A DNA stretch of 64,000 bases. Source: VRUE01 sp033856275 (lineage in GTDB: Bacteria > Actinomycetota > Thermoleophilia > Solirubrobacterales > 70-9). Made by a program: the position numbers and the translations under genes. Below the pieces are notes generated by a model, which saw only the letters and a list, made by a program, of their open reading frames with translations, was not told where the DNA came from and ran no database searches. Below are positions 8,575-16,320 of this stretch, in pieces. The stretch lies in NCBI GenBank assembly GCA_033856275.1, contig JAWVFJ010000045.1, forward strand, positions 7,946 through 71,945. The letters run 5' to 3'. Each line of letters begins with the position of its first letter. The first letter of the stretch is position 1.

Positions 8575-9390
8575 TCAGGACTGGCGCTCTAGGGCGGCCA
8601 CCACGGTCAGGGAGCCATTTGCTTGTATCGCCAGGCCGCCGTCGAAGATTCCTTTTGCCGTGTCGACGTCGTCGAGGCGGGTTAGGGAGTCAACCAGGAG
8701 GATGACGTCTTCGCCGCTTTCGGCACGGCGGACCGCCTGGGCTAGGGCATCGTTGGCGTGACGAGCTTGGGCGGCAGCTACCAGCTCGGCTTCGGGCGCC
8801 TCGCGCTTCCAGTCGGCCAGCTCCTCGGGACTGGGATCGACCAGGAGGGCGATCGGGTCGGGACCGTCTGAAGCGCCGGCGAGATCGCCGGCGATTTCGC
8901 GCAGAAGCGATGTGCAGGCCTGGCGGCTCTCCCCGTAGACGAGGGCCTGGCGACCTCGAGGAGGCAGCAGCAGATCCTGAACGTGCAGGCCCTTGCTCTT
9001 GCGACCGAAGCGTCGGCGGCGACGGCGACGTTTGGGACGAACGGACTCACCGGCGGCCGATGCTGGCTCTTGTTCCCTAGCCGGCTCGGGCGCTGGCGGC
9101 TCAGGAGCGGCCGGCTTGGGTGCGGCCGGCTTGCGGCTGGCTTGCTCTGGCCCGCGCTCGGCGGGCGCATCCTCTTTCCTGGCCGGACGCTCACGGCGAC
9201 GGCGCGGCGGACGCTCGCCTCGATCCGGGCGCTCACCGCGAGATCTCTCGTTCTGCTTTGCCGGCTTGCCGTCGACGAGCTTCTCGATCAGCTCGGCGCG
9301 GGGCAGCATGCGGTAGCGCGGGACGTCTGCGTCGGCGGCGAGCGCGTGCAGCTCAGAGAGGTGCTTGGACTCCAGTTCAGCCTTGTTCAT
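8575..9390 (-). CDS. Degenerate Rho-like protein (Rho_N + truncated ATPase core)
   Basis: 271 residues. Residues 1-45 form a Rho_N/SAP-like helical domain (LSELHALAADADVPRYRMLPRAEL). Residues 50-135 are an Arg/Pro-rich linker. Residues 136-271 align with the Rho ATPase core: RGRQALVYGES at the P-loop region, ALLVDPSPEELADW (Rho: LLIDERPEEVT), VILLVDSLTRL (Rho: LLDSITRLAR) and NGSLTVVAALERQS. The Walker A Gly-Lys-Thr is absent, and the protein stops where Rho continues into its R-loop and C-terminal region. It is probably a non-ATPase nucleic-acid-binding paralogue. It is not a simple fragment, since the frame is intact and codon use looks normal. Confidence 0.78.
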   Translation of the reverse strand: MNKAELESKHLSELHALAADADVPRYRMLPRAELIEKLVDGKPAKQNERSRGERPDRGERPPRRRRERPARKEDAPAERGPEQASRKPAAPKPAAPEPPAPEPAREQEPASAAGESVRPKRRRRRRRFGRKSKGLHVQDLLLPPRGRQALVYGESRQACTSLLREIAGDLAGASDGPDPIALLVDPSPEELADWKREAPEAELVAAAQARHANDALAQAVRRAESGEDVILLVDSLTRLDDVDTAKGIFDGGLAIQANGSLTVVAALERQS

Positions 9391-9478
9391 GAAGCCTCCA
9401 GGCGTTCACGCGCAAATCGCCCCGCAGTCGAGGACCCGGAGATCACCGTGTCGATTTGCGCGCTCACAGGGCGGCAGG

Positions 9479-11170
9479 TTATTGGAGCGACTCGACGGGT
9501 GAGGCGGCGGGATCGATGCCAGCCTCGGCGGCGGCGGCTGGCCAGGCCTCAGCCGCGCGCTTGACATCGCGACGCGACCAGCCCAGCTCGGCGCCCATTG
9601 CGGCGGCGATGGCGCGAGCCGCGCTGGCGTCACGTAGCTGTGGGGCGGCCAGCAGGCCGAGCCGGGTTCGGCGCAGGAGGACATCGGCGACGCTGCGCGC
9701 CTGCTCGTGGCGGGCTGCGATCACGGCCTCGGCGAGCAGGTCGGGACGATCGGGCACGATCGGCTGCGCTAGCTTCGCGTCCTCGCGGGCGAGGGCGAGC
9801 ACCTGGCGGGAAGCATGGCCGTAGCGGAAGGCGAGCTGCTCAAGCGCCTCCTCCTCCACCCCATCCGGCGCTTCGAGGTCCTCCGGCCGAGCCTCCATGC
9901 CGAGCGGGATCTCGGCCGTGTGGCAGGGTGCCTCGCGGCCCTCGCGCTCGACCAAGCGATCGACGGTCTGCTTTGCCATTCGCCTCCAGGTAGTCAGCTT
10001 GCCGCCGGTGATCGTCAGCATCCCCGAGGAGGTCTCGTAAAGCTCCGCCCTGCGCGAGATGTCGACCGACTTCTTCGGGTCGCCGGTGGCGATCAGGGGA
10101 CGCACACCGGCGTAGGCGCCGACCAGGTCGCTCACGTCGAGCGAGGTGCCGAAGAGCTCGTTGACCGCGTCAAGCAAGTAGGCGACGTCCTCGCCCCCGG
10201 GCCGGGGATGGTCGATGTCGCCGTCGAAATCGTTGTCAGTCGTGCCGATCAGCGTTCGCCCGTACCAGGGCAGAGCAAAGATCGCCCGGCCTTCGCCGGC
10301 CGGGACGATGCAGGCCGCGGACCCGGTGGAGAGCGTGGCGCGACCGACCAGCACATGGGTGCCGCGGCTGGGTGAGATCCGCGGCACGTCCTCCTCGTCG
10401 ATGACCTCCTCCGGTCGGATGCGATCGGCGAAGACCCCAGTCGCGTTGATCACGGTGTCGGCCCCGACCTCCATCCGCTCGCCGGACTCGGCCTCGACAA
10501 ACGCGGCGCCCGCGGCGCGGCCGTCATGCTCCAGCACCTCGGTCACCTCGGCGCCGTTCAGCATCACCGCACCGAAGCGCTCGGCCTCGCCGAGGATCGT
10601 CAGCGTCAGGCGAACGTCGTCGGTTTGGCAGTCGTAGAAGAGGTAGGCGTTCTTGGGGTCGCGCGGCTCCAGCGAGGGGATCAACTCCAGCACCTCGTCG
10701 CGGTCGATCGTACGGTGGCGATCGGGTGACCAGTAGTAGTCCTCGTCTGCCTCCTTGGAGGAGCGCATCTCGCGGCGGCCGCGGCCGACCCGCGTCGTCG
10801 CCATCACGTCGTACATGTTGAGGCCGATGCCGAGGCGGCGGTCGCGGCGCTCGTCGCGCAGGGCTGGGATCAGGAAGGGCGTCGGATAGACGAGATGCGG
10901 CGCCAACTGAACCATCAACTGGCGCTCAAGCAGCGCCTCGCGGACCAGGCCGAGGTCGAGGTTCTGCAGGTAGCGCAGGCCGCCGTGGATCATCTTGGAG
11001 GAGCGGCTCGATGTGCCTTCGGCGTAATCGCCGCGCTCCAGCAGGGCCACCGAGTAGCCGCGCGAGGCGGCATCGAGGGCGACGCCGGCACCGGTGATCC
11101 CGCCACCGATCACGACGACCTCGAAGTGCTGGCCGGCAATCGCCTCTATTGCGGCGGCACGGGAGAGCAT
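9479..11170 (-). CDS. glpD: FAD-dependent glycerol-3-phosphate dehydrogenase
   Basis: 563 residues. The N-terminal FAD-binding Rossmann motif is VVVIGGGITGAGVALDAASRG, followed by the GlpD family motif GTSSRSSKMIHGGLRYL. The C-terminal GlpD cap domain is present (FRYGHASRQVLALA and RTRLGLLAAPQ). It oxidises glycerol-3-phosphate to dihydroxyacetone phosphate and feeds electrons to quinone at the membrane. Its start shares one base with the nitroreductase stop (TGATG), so the two are co-translated. Confidence 0.95.
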   Translation of the reverse strand: MLSRAAAIEAIAGQHFEVVVIGGGITGAGVALDAASRGYSVALLERGDYAEGTSSRSSKMIHGGLRYLQNLDLGLVREALLERQLMVQLAPHLVYPTPFLIPALRDERRDRRLGIGLNMYDVMATTRVGRGRREMRSSKEADEDYYWSPDRHRTIDRDEVLELIPSLEPRDPKNAYLFYDCQTDDVRLTLTILGEAERFGAVMLNGAEVTEVLEHDGRAAGAAFVEAESGERMEVGADTVINATGVFADRIRPEEVIDEEDVPRISPSRGTHVLVGRATLSTGSAACIVPAGEGRAIFALPWYGRTLIGTTDNDFDGDIDHPRPGGEDVAYLLDAVNELFGTSLDVSDLVGAYAGVRPLIATGDPKKSVDISRRAELYETSSGMLTITGGKLTTWRRMAKQTVDRLVEREGREAPCHTAEIPLGMEARPEDLEAPDGVEEEALEQLAFRYGHASRQVLALAREDAKLAQPIVPDRPDLLAEAVIAARHEQARSVADVLLRRTRLGLLAAPQLRDASAARAIAAAMGAELGWSRRDVKRAAEAWPAAAAEAGIDPAASPVESLQ

Positions 11171-11679
11171 CAGTCGAGGAACTCGGTGGCCTGCTCGATC
11201 GGCGGGCGCACCGGTGGCTTTTTCTCTTGGCGTGGATGGCCGAGATGCAGGAGGCCGACAAAGCGCTCTTTGTCCGGGAGCCCGACCGCTCGGCGGCCGC
11301 CGAAGGAACGCAGTAGGCCGGGAGTGCGCCAGTAGCCCGCGTAGCCGCGAGCGTGGGCGCTGAGCAGGACGATGTAAGAAGCAACCGCGGTGGCGTGCAG
11401 GTCCTCCTCGTTCTGGATCGGGTCGGCGCCGAGTGCGCAGGAGACGACGACCAAGGTAGGGGCACGGTCGAGCTTCGCCGCGCCCTCAGGACCGGCCGCC
11501 TGCTTCAGCCGCTCCAGCGTCGCCGGCCCGACGACGCGAAAGCGCCAGGGGGTCGTCAGGTGGTGATTGGGCGCCCAGCGCGCGAGATCGAGCAGCTCGA
11601 GGATCGTCTCGCGCCCAAGTGGCTCGGGCCCAAAGGCCTTATGCGTGCGGCGGGTCCTGATCGCGGTGTCGACGTCCAC
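11170..11679 (-). CDS. Nitroreductase family protein
   Basis: About 169 residues from the GTG at 11679. FMN-binding nitroreductase features are present: TAIRTRRTHKAFGPEPL, LLDLARWAPNHHLTTPWRF, DLHATAVASYIVLLSAHARGY and VGLLHLGHPRQEKKPP. It is a short, single-domain member, probably a dimer that reduces quinone- or nitro-type substrates with NAD(P)H. It is the first gene of a two-gene unit with glpD. Confidence 0.88.
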   Translation of the reverse strand: MDVDTAIRTRRTHKAFGPEPLGRETILELLDLARWAPNHHLTTPWRFRVVGPATLERLKQAAGPEGAAKLDRAPTLVVVSCALGADPIQNEEDLHATAVASYIVLLSAHARGYAGYWRTPGLLRSFGGRRAVGLPDKERFVGLLHLGHPRQEKKPPVRPPIEQATEFLD

Positions 11680-11754
11680 GTCTGGAACATAGCCGCCGCA
11701 TGGACGAGACCTACATTTTCCATGCATGACGTTGAAAATCGACGTTTCGTCCGG

Positions 11755-13623
11755 CTACCAGGCGAAACGACGGCCAAGCCACCAGGGCAGCCCGATCGCT
11801 AGGGCGGTGGCGGCAAGGCCGATGCCGATCGGTGCCCACGGGGAAGGCGCGTCGTCGGAGGCGGTCAGCGGTCCGGCCCCCTGAGCCGGTGCCGACTCGG
11901 CGACTTCGGGTTCACTCCCCTCCGGGACTACGCCGCCGCTTTGGGAGGGGGGGGCCGGGACGGCGCCGGTTGCGGGCGGCGCGGTCGGCACGCCGGCGCC
12001 GCCCGTTCCCGTGCCGATAGAAGGCGGCGGCACCGATTCGAAGCCGGGCGTCGGCTTCGTGCCGCCTGTGGGAGGCGGCGGCACGGCCTTCGAGGGCGAC
12101 ACTTCGGTCGGCGTCGATTCCCGCGGCGGCGGCGAGATCGGCAGCGCGTTGCCGGCAACCGCGACCAGTACCTGGCCGGTCACCCAGACCGGTGTCTGAT
12201 CCTTGGATTCCGAGTAACGGTAATGGCCATCGCCGGCCTGCCTGGCGGCGAGGTAGTCGAGCGCGCTGCTGCCGCTGGAGCTGATCGTCGCCGGGTCGGC
12301 GCCGACCGCAATCATGCCCTGGACTGCCCAGGCAGTCGACTGCGAGTTGACGCCACCCGCGGCGCCGAGCGCGAAGCCGCCGTCGGAGCGCTGGTGCTTG
12401 CGCAGGTAGGAAAGGCCGCCCTGGGCCGTTTTCGTGTCGGGCAGGGCCTGCATGACGGACCCCGTGACATCTGCGTTGCTCGGCTGGCCCGGCACGTCTC
12501 CCCAGCCACCATCGCCGTTCTGCACCCCACCCAGCCACGAGACGGTGCCGTCGAGACCGCCTTCGGCGCCAGCGGCACGCAGGGCGATGACGCTGAAGGA
12601 CGTGGTTCCCGGCCAGCCGACATAGGAGCCGTTGGCGGCGCGCCGCTTCAACAGGGCGCTGATGAGGTCGCGGCCGGCAAAGGAGCGGGGGTCGGCGCCG
12701 GCGCCCTCGAGGGCAACGATCGTGCGGGCGAGGTCACCCGGGCTGGAGACTTCGTCTAGGTGGCCACGAAGGAAGTCGATTGGGCCGCGGCCCGAGTTGG
12801 TCACGTCGAACGGGTTGCGTCCAGCAGCCTCCAGGCCCAGCATCGCCCAGCCCGTAAGCGCCGCGCTCGAGTCGCCGCCGGGCGAGGAGCCAAATCCCCC
12901 GTCGCCGTTCTGCGCCGCTTCGAGCCAGTTCGCCGCCCGGTCGGTGGCGGCTGCCTGCGCCGATCCGGGAACGAGAGCGGGCAGGATCAGCAAGGCGGCG
13001 AGGATCGTCGCCGCCAGTGCCGGCGTGCGCCACTGGAAGCGCTGGCGGAAGCGGACCAGCATCCGCACCATTGCCGGCCCGGCGATTAGGGCAAAAGCGA
13101 TGTTGCCGACGACGTGCGCAACGTCGAATGGGATCGCGCGCGCCTCCAGGGTCAGGAAGCGCTCGAACGAGAGATCTCCGCCGTAGGTCGCCATGAGCGA
13201 GAAGTTCAGAAGCAAACCGTAAGCGATGCCGGCAAGACCGCAAACCGCGGCAAGGCTGAAGCGACCGGCGTTGCGGACTCCCAGGGCCAACGCCGCCCCG
13301 AGGATCCCGCACATCCCCCACCCCGCCATCTGCCACGGAGTCCAAGGCCCCTGCCCGAACCAGAAGTTAGAAACCAGGCCCGCCAGCGCCCCAACCACGA
13401 AGCCCGGCGCCGGCCCAAGCGCGTAGCCGGCGAAGACGACGATGTCCGTCGTCGGCTTGACGTTGGGAAAGGCGGCGAAGGCAATCCGGCCCGCAATCGC
13501 CAAGGCGGCGAGCGCGGCCACCAAGGCAACGACCTGTGACGGCGGCCGCGAACGCTCATACCAGGCGAAGCCGCCGAGCAGGACGGCGGCGAGGATCAGG
13601 AAGCTGGTCAGTTGCCAGGACAT
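11755..13623 (-). CDS. ECF S-component fused to an alpha/alpha-toroid repeat domain, probable cobalamin uptake
   Basis: 622 residues in four parts. Residues 1-200 form a 5-6-helix membrane domain of the ECF S-component type (KPTTDIVVFAGYALGPAPGFVVGALAGLVSNF). A further hydrophobic helix lies at about 203-222. Residues 228-495 are prenyltransferase/squalene-cyclase-like repeats (WLEAAQNGDGGFG, WLGGVQNGDGGWG, YLRKHQRSDGGFALG and YLAARQAGDGHYRY). Residues 500-590 are a Pro/Gly/Thr linker, and 596-617 are a final membrane helix. The toroid is thus tethered at both ends, probably outside the membrane. The start shares a base with the EcfA stop (TGATG). The same toroid fold forms the alpha domain of intrinsic factor and transcobalamin. 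The upstream cobalamin riboswitch indicates vitamin B12 as substrate; direct binding is inferred. Confidence 0.85.
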   Translation of the reverse strand: MSWQLTSFLILAAVLLGGFAWYERSRPPSQVVALVAALAALAIAGRIAFAAFPNVKPTTDIVVFAGYALGPAPGFVVGALAGLVSNFWFGQGPWTPWQMAGWGMCGILGAALALGVRNAGRFSLAAVCGLAGIAYGLLLNFSLMATYGGDLSFERFLTLEARAIPFDVAHVVGNIAFALIAGPAMVRMLVRFRQRFQWRTPALAATILAALLILPALVPGSAQAAATDRAANWLEAAQNGDGGFGSSPGGDSSAALTGWAMLGLEAAGRNPFDVTNSGRGPIDFLRGHLDEVSSPGDLARTIVALEGAGADPRSFAGRDLISALLKRRAANGSYVGWPGTTSFSVIALRAAGAEGGLDGTVSWLGGVQNGDGGWGDVPGQPSNADVTGSVMQALPDTKTAQGGLSYLRKHQRSDGGFALGAAGGVNSQSTAWAVQGMIAVGADPATISSSGSSALDYLAARQAGDGHYRYSESKDQTPVWVTGQVLVAVAGNALPISPPPRESTPTEVSPSKAVPPPPTGGTKPTPGFESVPPPSIGTGTGGAGVPTAPPATGAVPAPPSQSGGVVPEGSEPEVAESAPAQGAGPLTASDDAPSPWAPIGIGLAATALAIGLPWWLGRRFAW

Positions 13624-15329
13624 CAGCCGTCCCCTGCCTCGGCGCGAATCGCATCGGCGCCCTGCTTCGGTGTAATCACGCCGGGTAGGTCGAGCACGCG
13701 GGCAACCTCGGTGGCGAAGTACCAGCCGCCGGAGAGAACCTCTGCGGCGGGTCCGTCGGCAATGACGACGCCGTCGCCGAGCAGGACGACGCGCTGGGCG
13801 AACGCGGCGGCGAACTCGACGTCGTGGGTGGCGACGAGCAATCCAGCGCCCTGGCGGGAGAGATCCTCGATCAAGCCGACGAGGTCATCCTTGCGGGCCC
13901 GGTCCATCCCTCTGGTCGGCTCATCCAGTGCGACAAGGCCGGGTAGCTCATCGCCTTTGGTCTGACCGGCAAGCGCGATCGCCAAAGCCAGCCGTTGGCG
14001 CTCTCCGCCGGAAAGATCACGCGGATCGGCATCGACCTTTTGCTCCAAGCCGACGACACGAAGCGCCGTCAAACCCTCAGCCCCCGGAAGCTCGTCCCCG
14101 ACACGCTCGCGGACCAGGTAGTCGCTGGGATTCTGGGTCAGCAAGGCGATGCCGCCGGGAGTGTCCACCTTGCCTCGTGCCGGCCCGAGGATGCCGGCGG
14201 CAGTCCGCAGGAGAGTGCTCTTGCCGGCCCCATTTCGCCCCATCAGGGCTATGCGTTCTCCGGCGTGCAGGTCAAGGTCGACGCCTTTGAGGACGTCGCG
14301 TGGGGCCTCTCGTTGGGTCAGCTCTACCCAAAGGCCTCTTGCGCGAAGTGCGGTGGTTGAGGGGAGGCGGACCCCCTCCTCTCTCAACTTTTTCGGTGGG
14401 GAGTGGGATTGCTGGCGCCGCGAGGTTGGTGACGAAAAAGTACAAGCCGTTCGGAGGGGGTCCACCTCCCCTCTATCAGCGGCACTGCTTGACGCGAGGG
14501 TTCGGCGCGCATCGCGGACACCGATGGGAAGGGGTTCGATGCCGCAGAGCGAGAAGAGCTTGGCGGCGGGGGTCTCCAGAGCTTGGTCAGCGGCTTGCGC
14601 CCACGTGAGGAAGTCCCGCGGGTTTCCATCGAAGCTGATCGAGCCCGCGGCCATGGCGATAACGCGGTCGGCGGCGGCCAGGCAACGCTCGAGGCGGTGC
14701 TCAGCCAGAAGAATCGTTACACCCCACTCCTCGTTCAATCGCCGAAGGAGCCAGATCAGCTCGTCACCGGCTACCGGATCGAGTTGGGAGGTTGGCTCGT
14801 CGAGAAGCACGAGCCGTGGGCGCGTAACCAGCGCAGCGGCGAGGGCTACTCGCTGGAGCTCACCGCCGGAGAGGGTGTCCACCGCACGATCCAGGAGATG
14901 AGGGATGGCGAGCGCAAGGGCGACCTCCTCCACAGCGCGAGCCCGTGAGGTTGGTGGGTCGCGGCGCATCTCCAGGGGAAGCTCGATCTCGGCGGCGACG
15001 GTGGTAGAGACGACTTGGGTCTCGGGGTCCTGGGCGACGTAGCCGACGACGGCGGCTAGCTTGCTCGGGCCGGACGTGATCGCGTCGATGCCGGCTACTT
15101 CGATGCGGCCGGCGATCTCGCCGCCGTGGAAGTGCGGGACGAGGCCGCAGGCAGCGCGCAGGAGGGTCGACTTGCCGCTGGCGGAGCGGCCAGCCAGGAG
15201 GGCGAACTCGCCGGGGGACAGGGTGAGAGATACGTCGCGCAGGGTGGGCGCAGCGCCAGGGTAGGCGTAGGTGAGAGCCTCGACCGCAAGAGCCGGGGCA
15301 GGCCGAGGTGGGGCGGCAAGCTCAGACAT
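13623..15329 (-). CDS. Fused energy-coupling factor ATPase (EcfA-EcfA')
   Basis: About 568 residues from the ATG at 15329, overlapping the ecfT stop by 8 bp. There are two ABC ATPase domains. Domain 1 has Walker A GRSASGKST (residue ~47), signature LSGGELQRVALA and Walker B RLVLLDEPTSQLDP. Domain 2 has Walker A GRNGAGKST, signature LSGGERQRLALA and LVALDEPTRGMDR. It should energise the S-component through EcfT. The inter-domain linker (about residues 286-324) is encoded by palindromic element A copy 2. Everything else looks like a normal ECF ATPase pair. Confidence 0.93.
   Translation of the reverse strand: MSELAAPPRPAPALAVEALTYAYPGAAPTLRDVSLTLSPGEFALLAGRSASGKSTLLRAACGLVPHFHGGEIAGRIEVAGIDAITSGPSKLAAVVGYVAQDPETQVVSTTVAAEIELPLEMRRDPPTSRARAVEEVALALAIPHLLDRAVDTLSGGELQRVALAAALVTRPRLVLLDEPTSQLDPVAGDELIWLLRRLNEEWGVTILLAEHRLERCLAAADRVIAMAAGSISFDGNPRDFLTWAQAADQALETPAAKLFSLCGIEPLPIGVRDARRTLASSSAADRGEVDPLRTACTFSSPTSRRQQSHSPPKKLREEGVRLPSTTALRARGLWVELTQREAPRDVLKGVDLDLHAGERIALMGRNGAGKSTLLRTAAGILGPARGKVDTPGGIALLTQNPSDYLVRERVGDELPGAEGLTALRVVGLEQKVDADPRDLSGGERQRLALAIALAGQTKGDELPGLVALDEPTRGMDRARKDDLVGLIEDLSRQGAGLLVATHDVEFAAAFAQRVVLLGDGVVIADGPAAEVLSGGWYFATEVARVLDLPGVITPKQGADAIRAEAGDG
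14359..14473. repeat. Palindromic element A, copy 2, inside the EcfA-EcfA' gene
   Basis: Arms of 21 bp (14359-14379 and 14453-14473; one arm contains GGAGGGGGTCCACC) match at 20 of 21 positions. In the minus-strand transcript the odd position reads as a G-U wobble. The enclosed core matches copy 1 closely (AACTTTTTCGG, GCCGCGAGGT and ACGAAAAAGTACAAG), while the arms are unrelated to those of copy 1. It is read through in frame as roughly residues 286-324 of the fused ATPase, between the two ABC domains. Confidence 0.88.
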
Positions 15330-16320
15330 GGGAGGCGCCTCGACTGAACTCCGTTTTATGCGTATTGCGCATCCAGCGGAGCGCGCGTGGAGAGTTGCTC
15401 GGCTTGCGGCGCAGCGGTGCGAAGCCGCTGAGGGCGACGATTGCTGAAACCACAAGGGTCGTTGCACCCGTGCCGATCTCGGTTGCCGGGTATTCGGCGA
15501 AGTGGTCGGCGCCGAGGGCCTTGCCGGCGATCGCGGCGGCAAGTACGGCGACGCCCGTCACGCAGAAGCGGCGGTCGTAGCGCGATCGCGCGCGGGCGCG
15601 GCCCATAGTGAAACGCGTTGTCCACCTATATGGGGGAAAACGCGTTGCACCCGTTGCCGAGGACGAGACGCCGAGGGAGTAGCCGCGCAGCTCCAGCGTC
15701 GCCGCCACATCGACCGCTCGGTCAAGCGACCCAGCCAGGAGGCGACGCGCCAAGGGCGCCTTGCCTACTGGGGCAGCGCCTGGGCCGCGCAGGCGGGCGG
15801 CGTCGCGCAGGCGGGCGGCGTCGGCGGCAGCTACCGGCACCAGGCGCGAGACCAGCGTCGCGGTCAGCGCCGAGCGGCCGGCGATGGGACGCAGGGCACG
15901 CAAGACCCGGTCGGGATCGACGCAGGCCGAGTACACGGCGAAGGCGACCATCACCACGGCGGCTCGCAGGCCGAGCACCGCACCCGCCACGATCGCCTCG
16001 GCGGTCACGTCTACCTGGCCGAAGAGAGGCCACTCCCCCAGCCGCACCCAGACGGTGGCGCCCCTGTCGACAACCAGGGCATTGACGGCGACGATCAGCA
16101 ATGCGAGGGTCAGACCCATCCAGAGCGCGGCGCGCACGGCTCGCTGGGCACCGGCAATCCGGCCCGCCATGACGACGGCGAGCCCGACCGCCAGCAACAC
16201 GATCGGATTCGAGTAGATAAAGGCGACGGCGACGAGCGAGCCGAGGTAGACGACCGCTGCGCCAGGCGAGGCCGACTGCAGCGGTCCCGGCCTCGGCGTG
16301 TATGCGAACGGCGATCTCAT
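15322..16320 (-). CDS. ecfT: ECF transporter transmembrane component EcfT
   Basis: 332 residues with several membrane helices (for example VVYLGSLVAVAFIYSNPIVLLAVGLAVVMAG and ALLIVAVNALVV). The C-terminal coupling region contains ATLELRGYSLG, matching the A/E-x-R-G motif that contacts the ATPases. It starts with an ATGA overlap on the preceding lipoprotein gene. Residues of about 224-238 (including TRFPPYRWTTRFT) are encoded by a 43-bp palindrome that follows the coupling motif; one more membrane segment follows. It is longer than the ~260 residues usual for EcfT, partly because of this insert and the C-terminal extension. Confidence 0.9.
   Translation of the reverse strand: MRSPFAYTPRPGPLQSASPGAAVVYLGSLVAVAFIYSNPIVLLAVGLAVVMAGRIAGAQRAVRAALWMGLTLALLIVAVNALVVDRGATVWVRLGEWPLFGQVDVTAEAIVAGAVLGLRAAVVMVAFAVYSACVDPDRVLRALRPIAGRSALTATLVSRLVPVAAADAARLRDAARLRGPGAAPVGKAPLARRLLAGSLDRAVDVAATLELRGYSLGVSSSATGATRFPPYRWTTRFTMGRARARSRYDRRFCVTGVAVLAAAIAGKALGADHFAEYPATEIGTGATTLVVSAIVALSGFAPLRRKPSNSPRALRWMRNTHKTEFSRGASHV
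15608..15650. repeat. 43-bp palindromic repeat B, copy 1, inside ecfT
   Basis: Read on the minus strand the left half is GTGCAACGCGTTTTCCCCC, followed by a 5-nt loop, GGTGG and ACAACGCGTTTCAC. Copies of exactly the same length lie at 25400-25442 and 37514-37556. It lies in the coding sequence of ecfT and is translated without breaking the frame. Confidence 0.88.
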
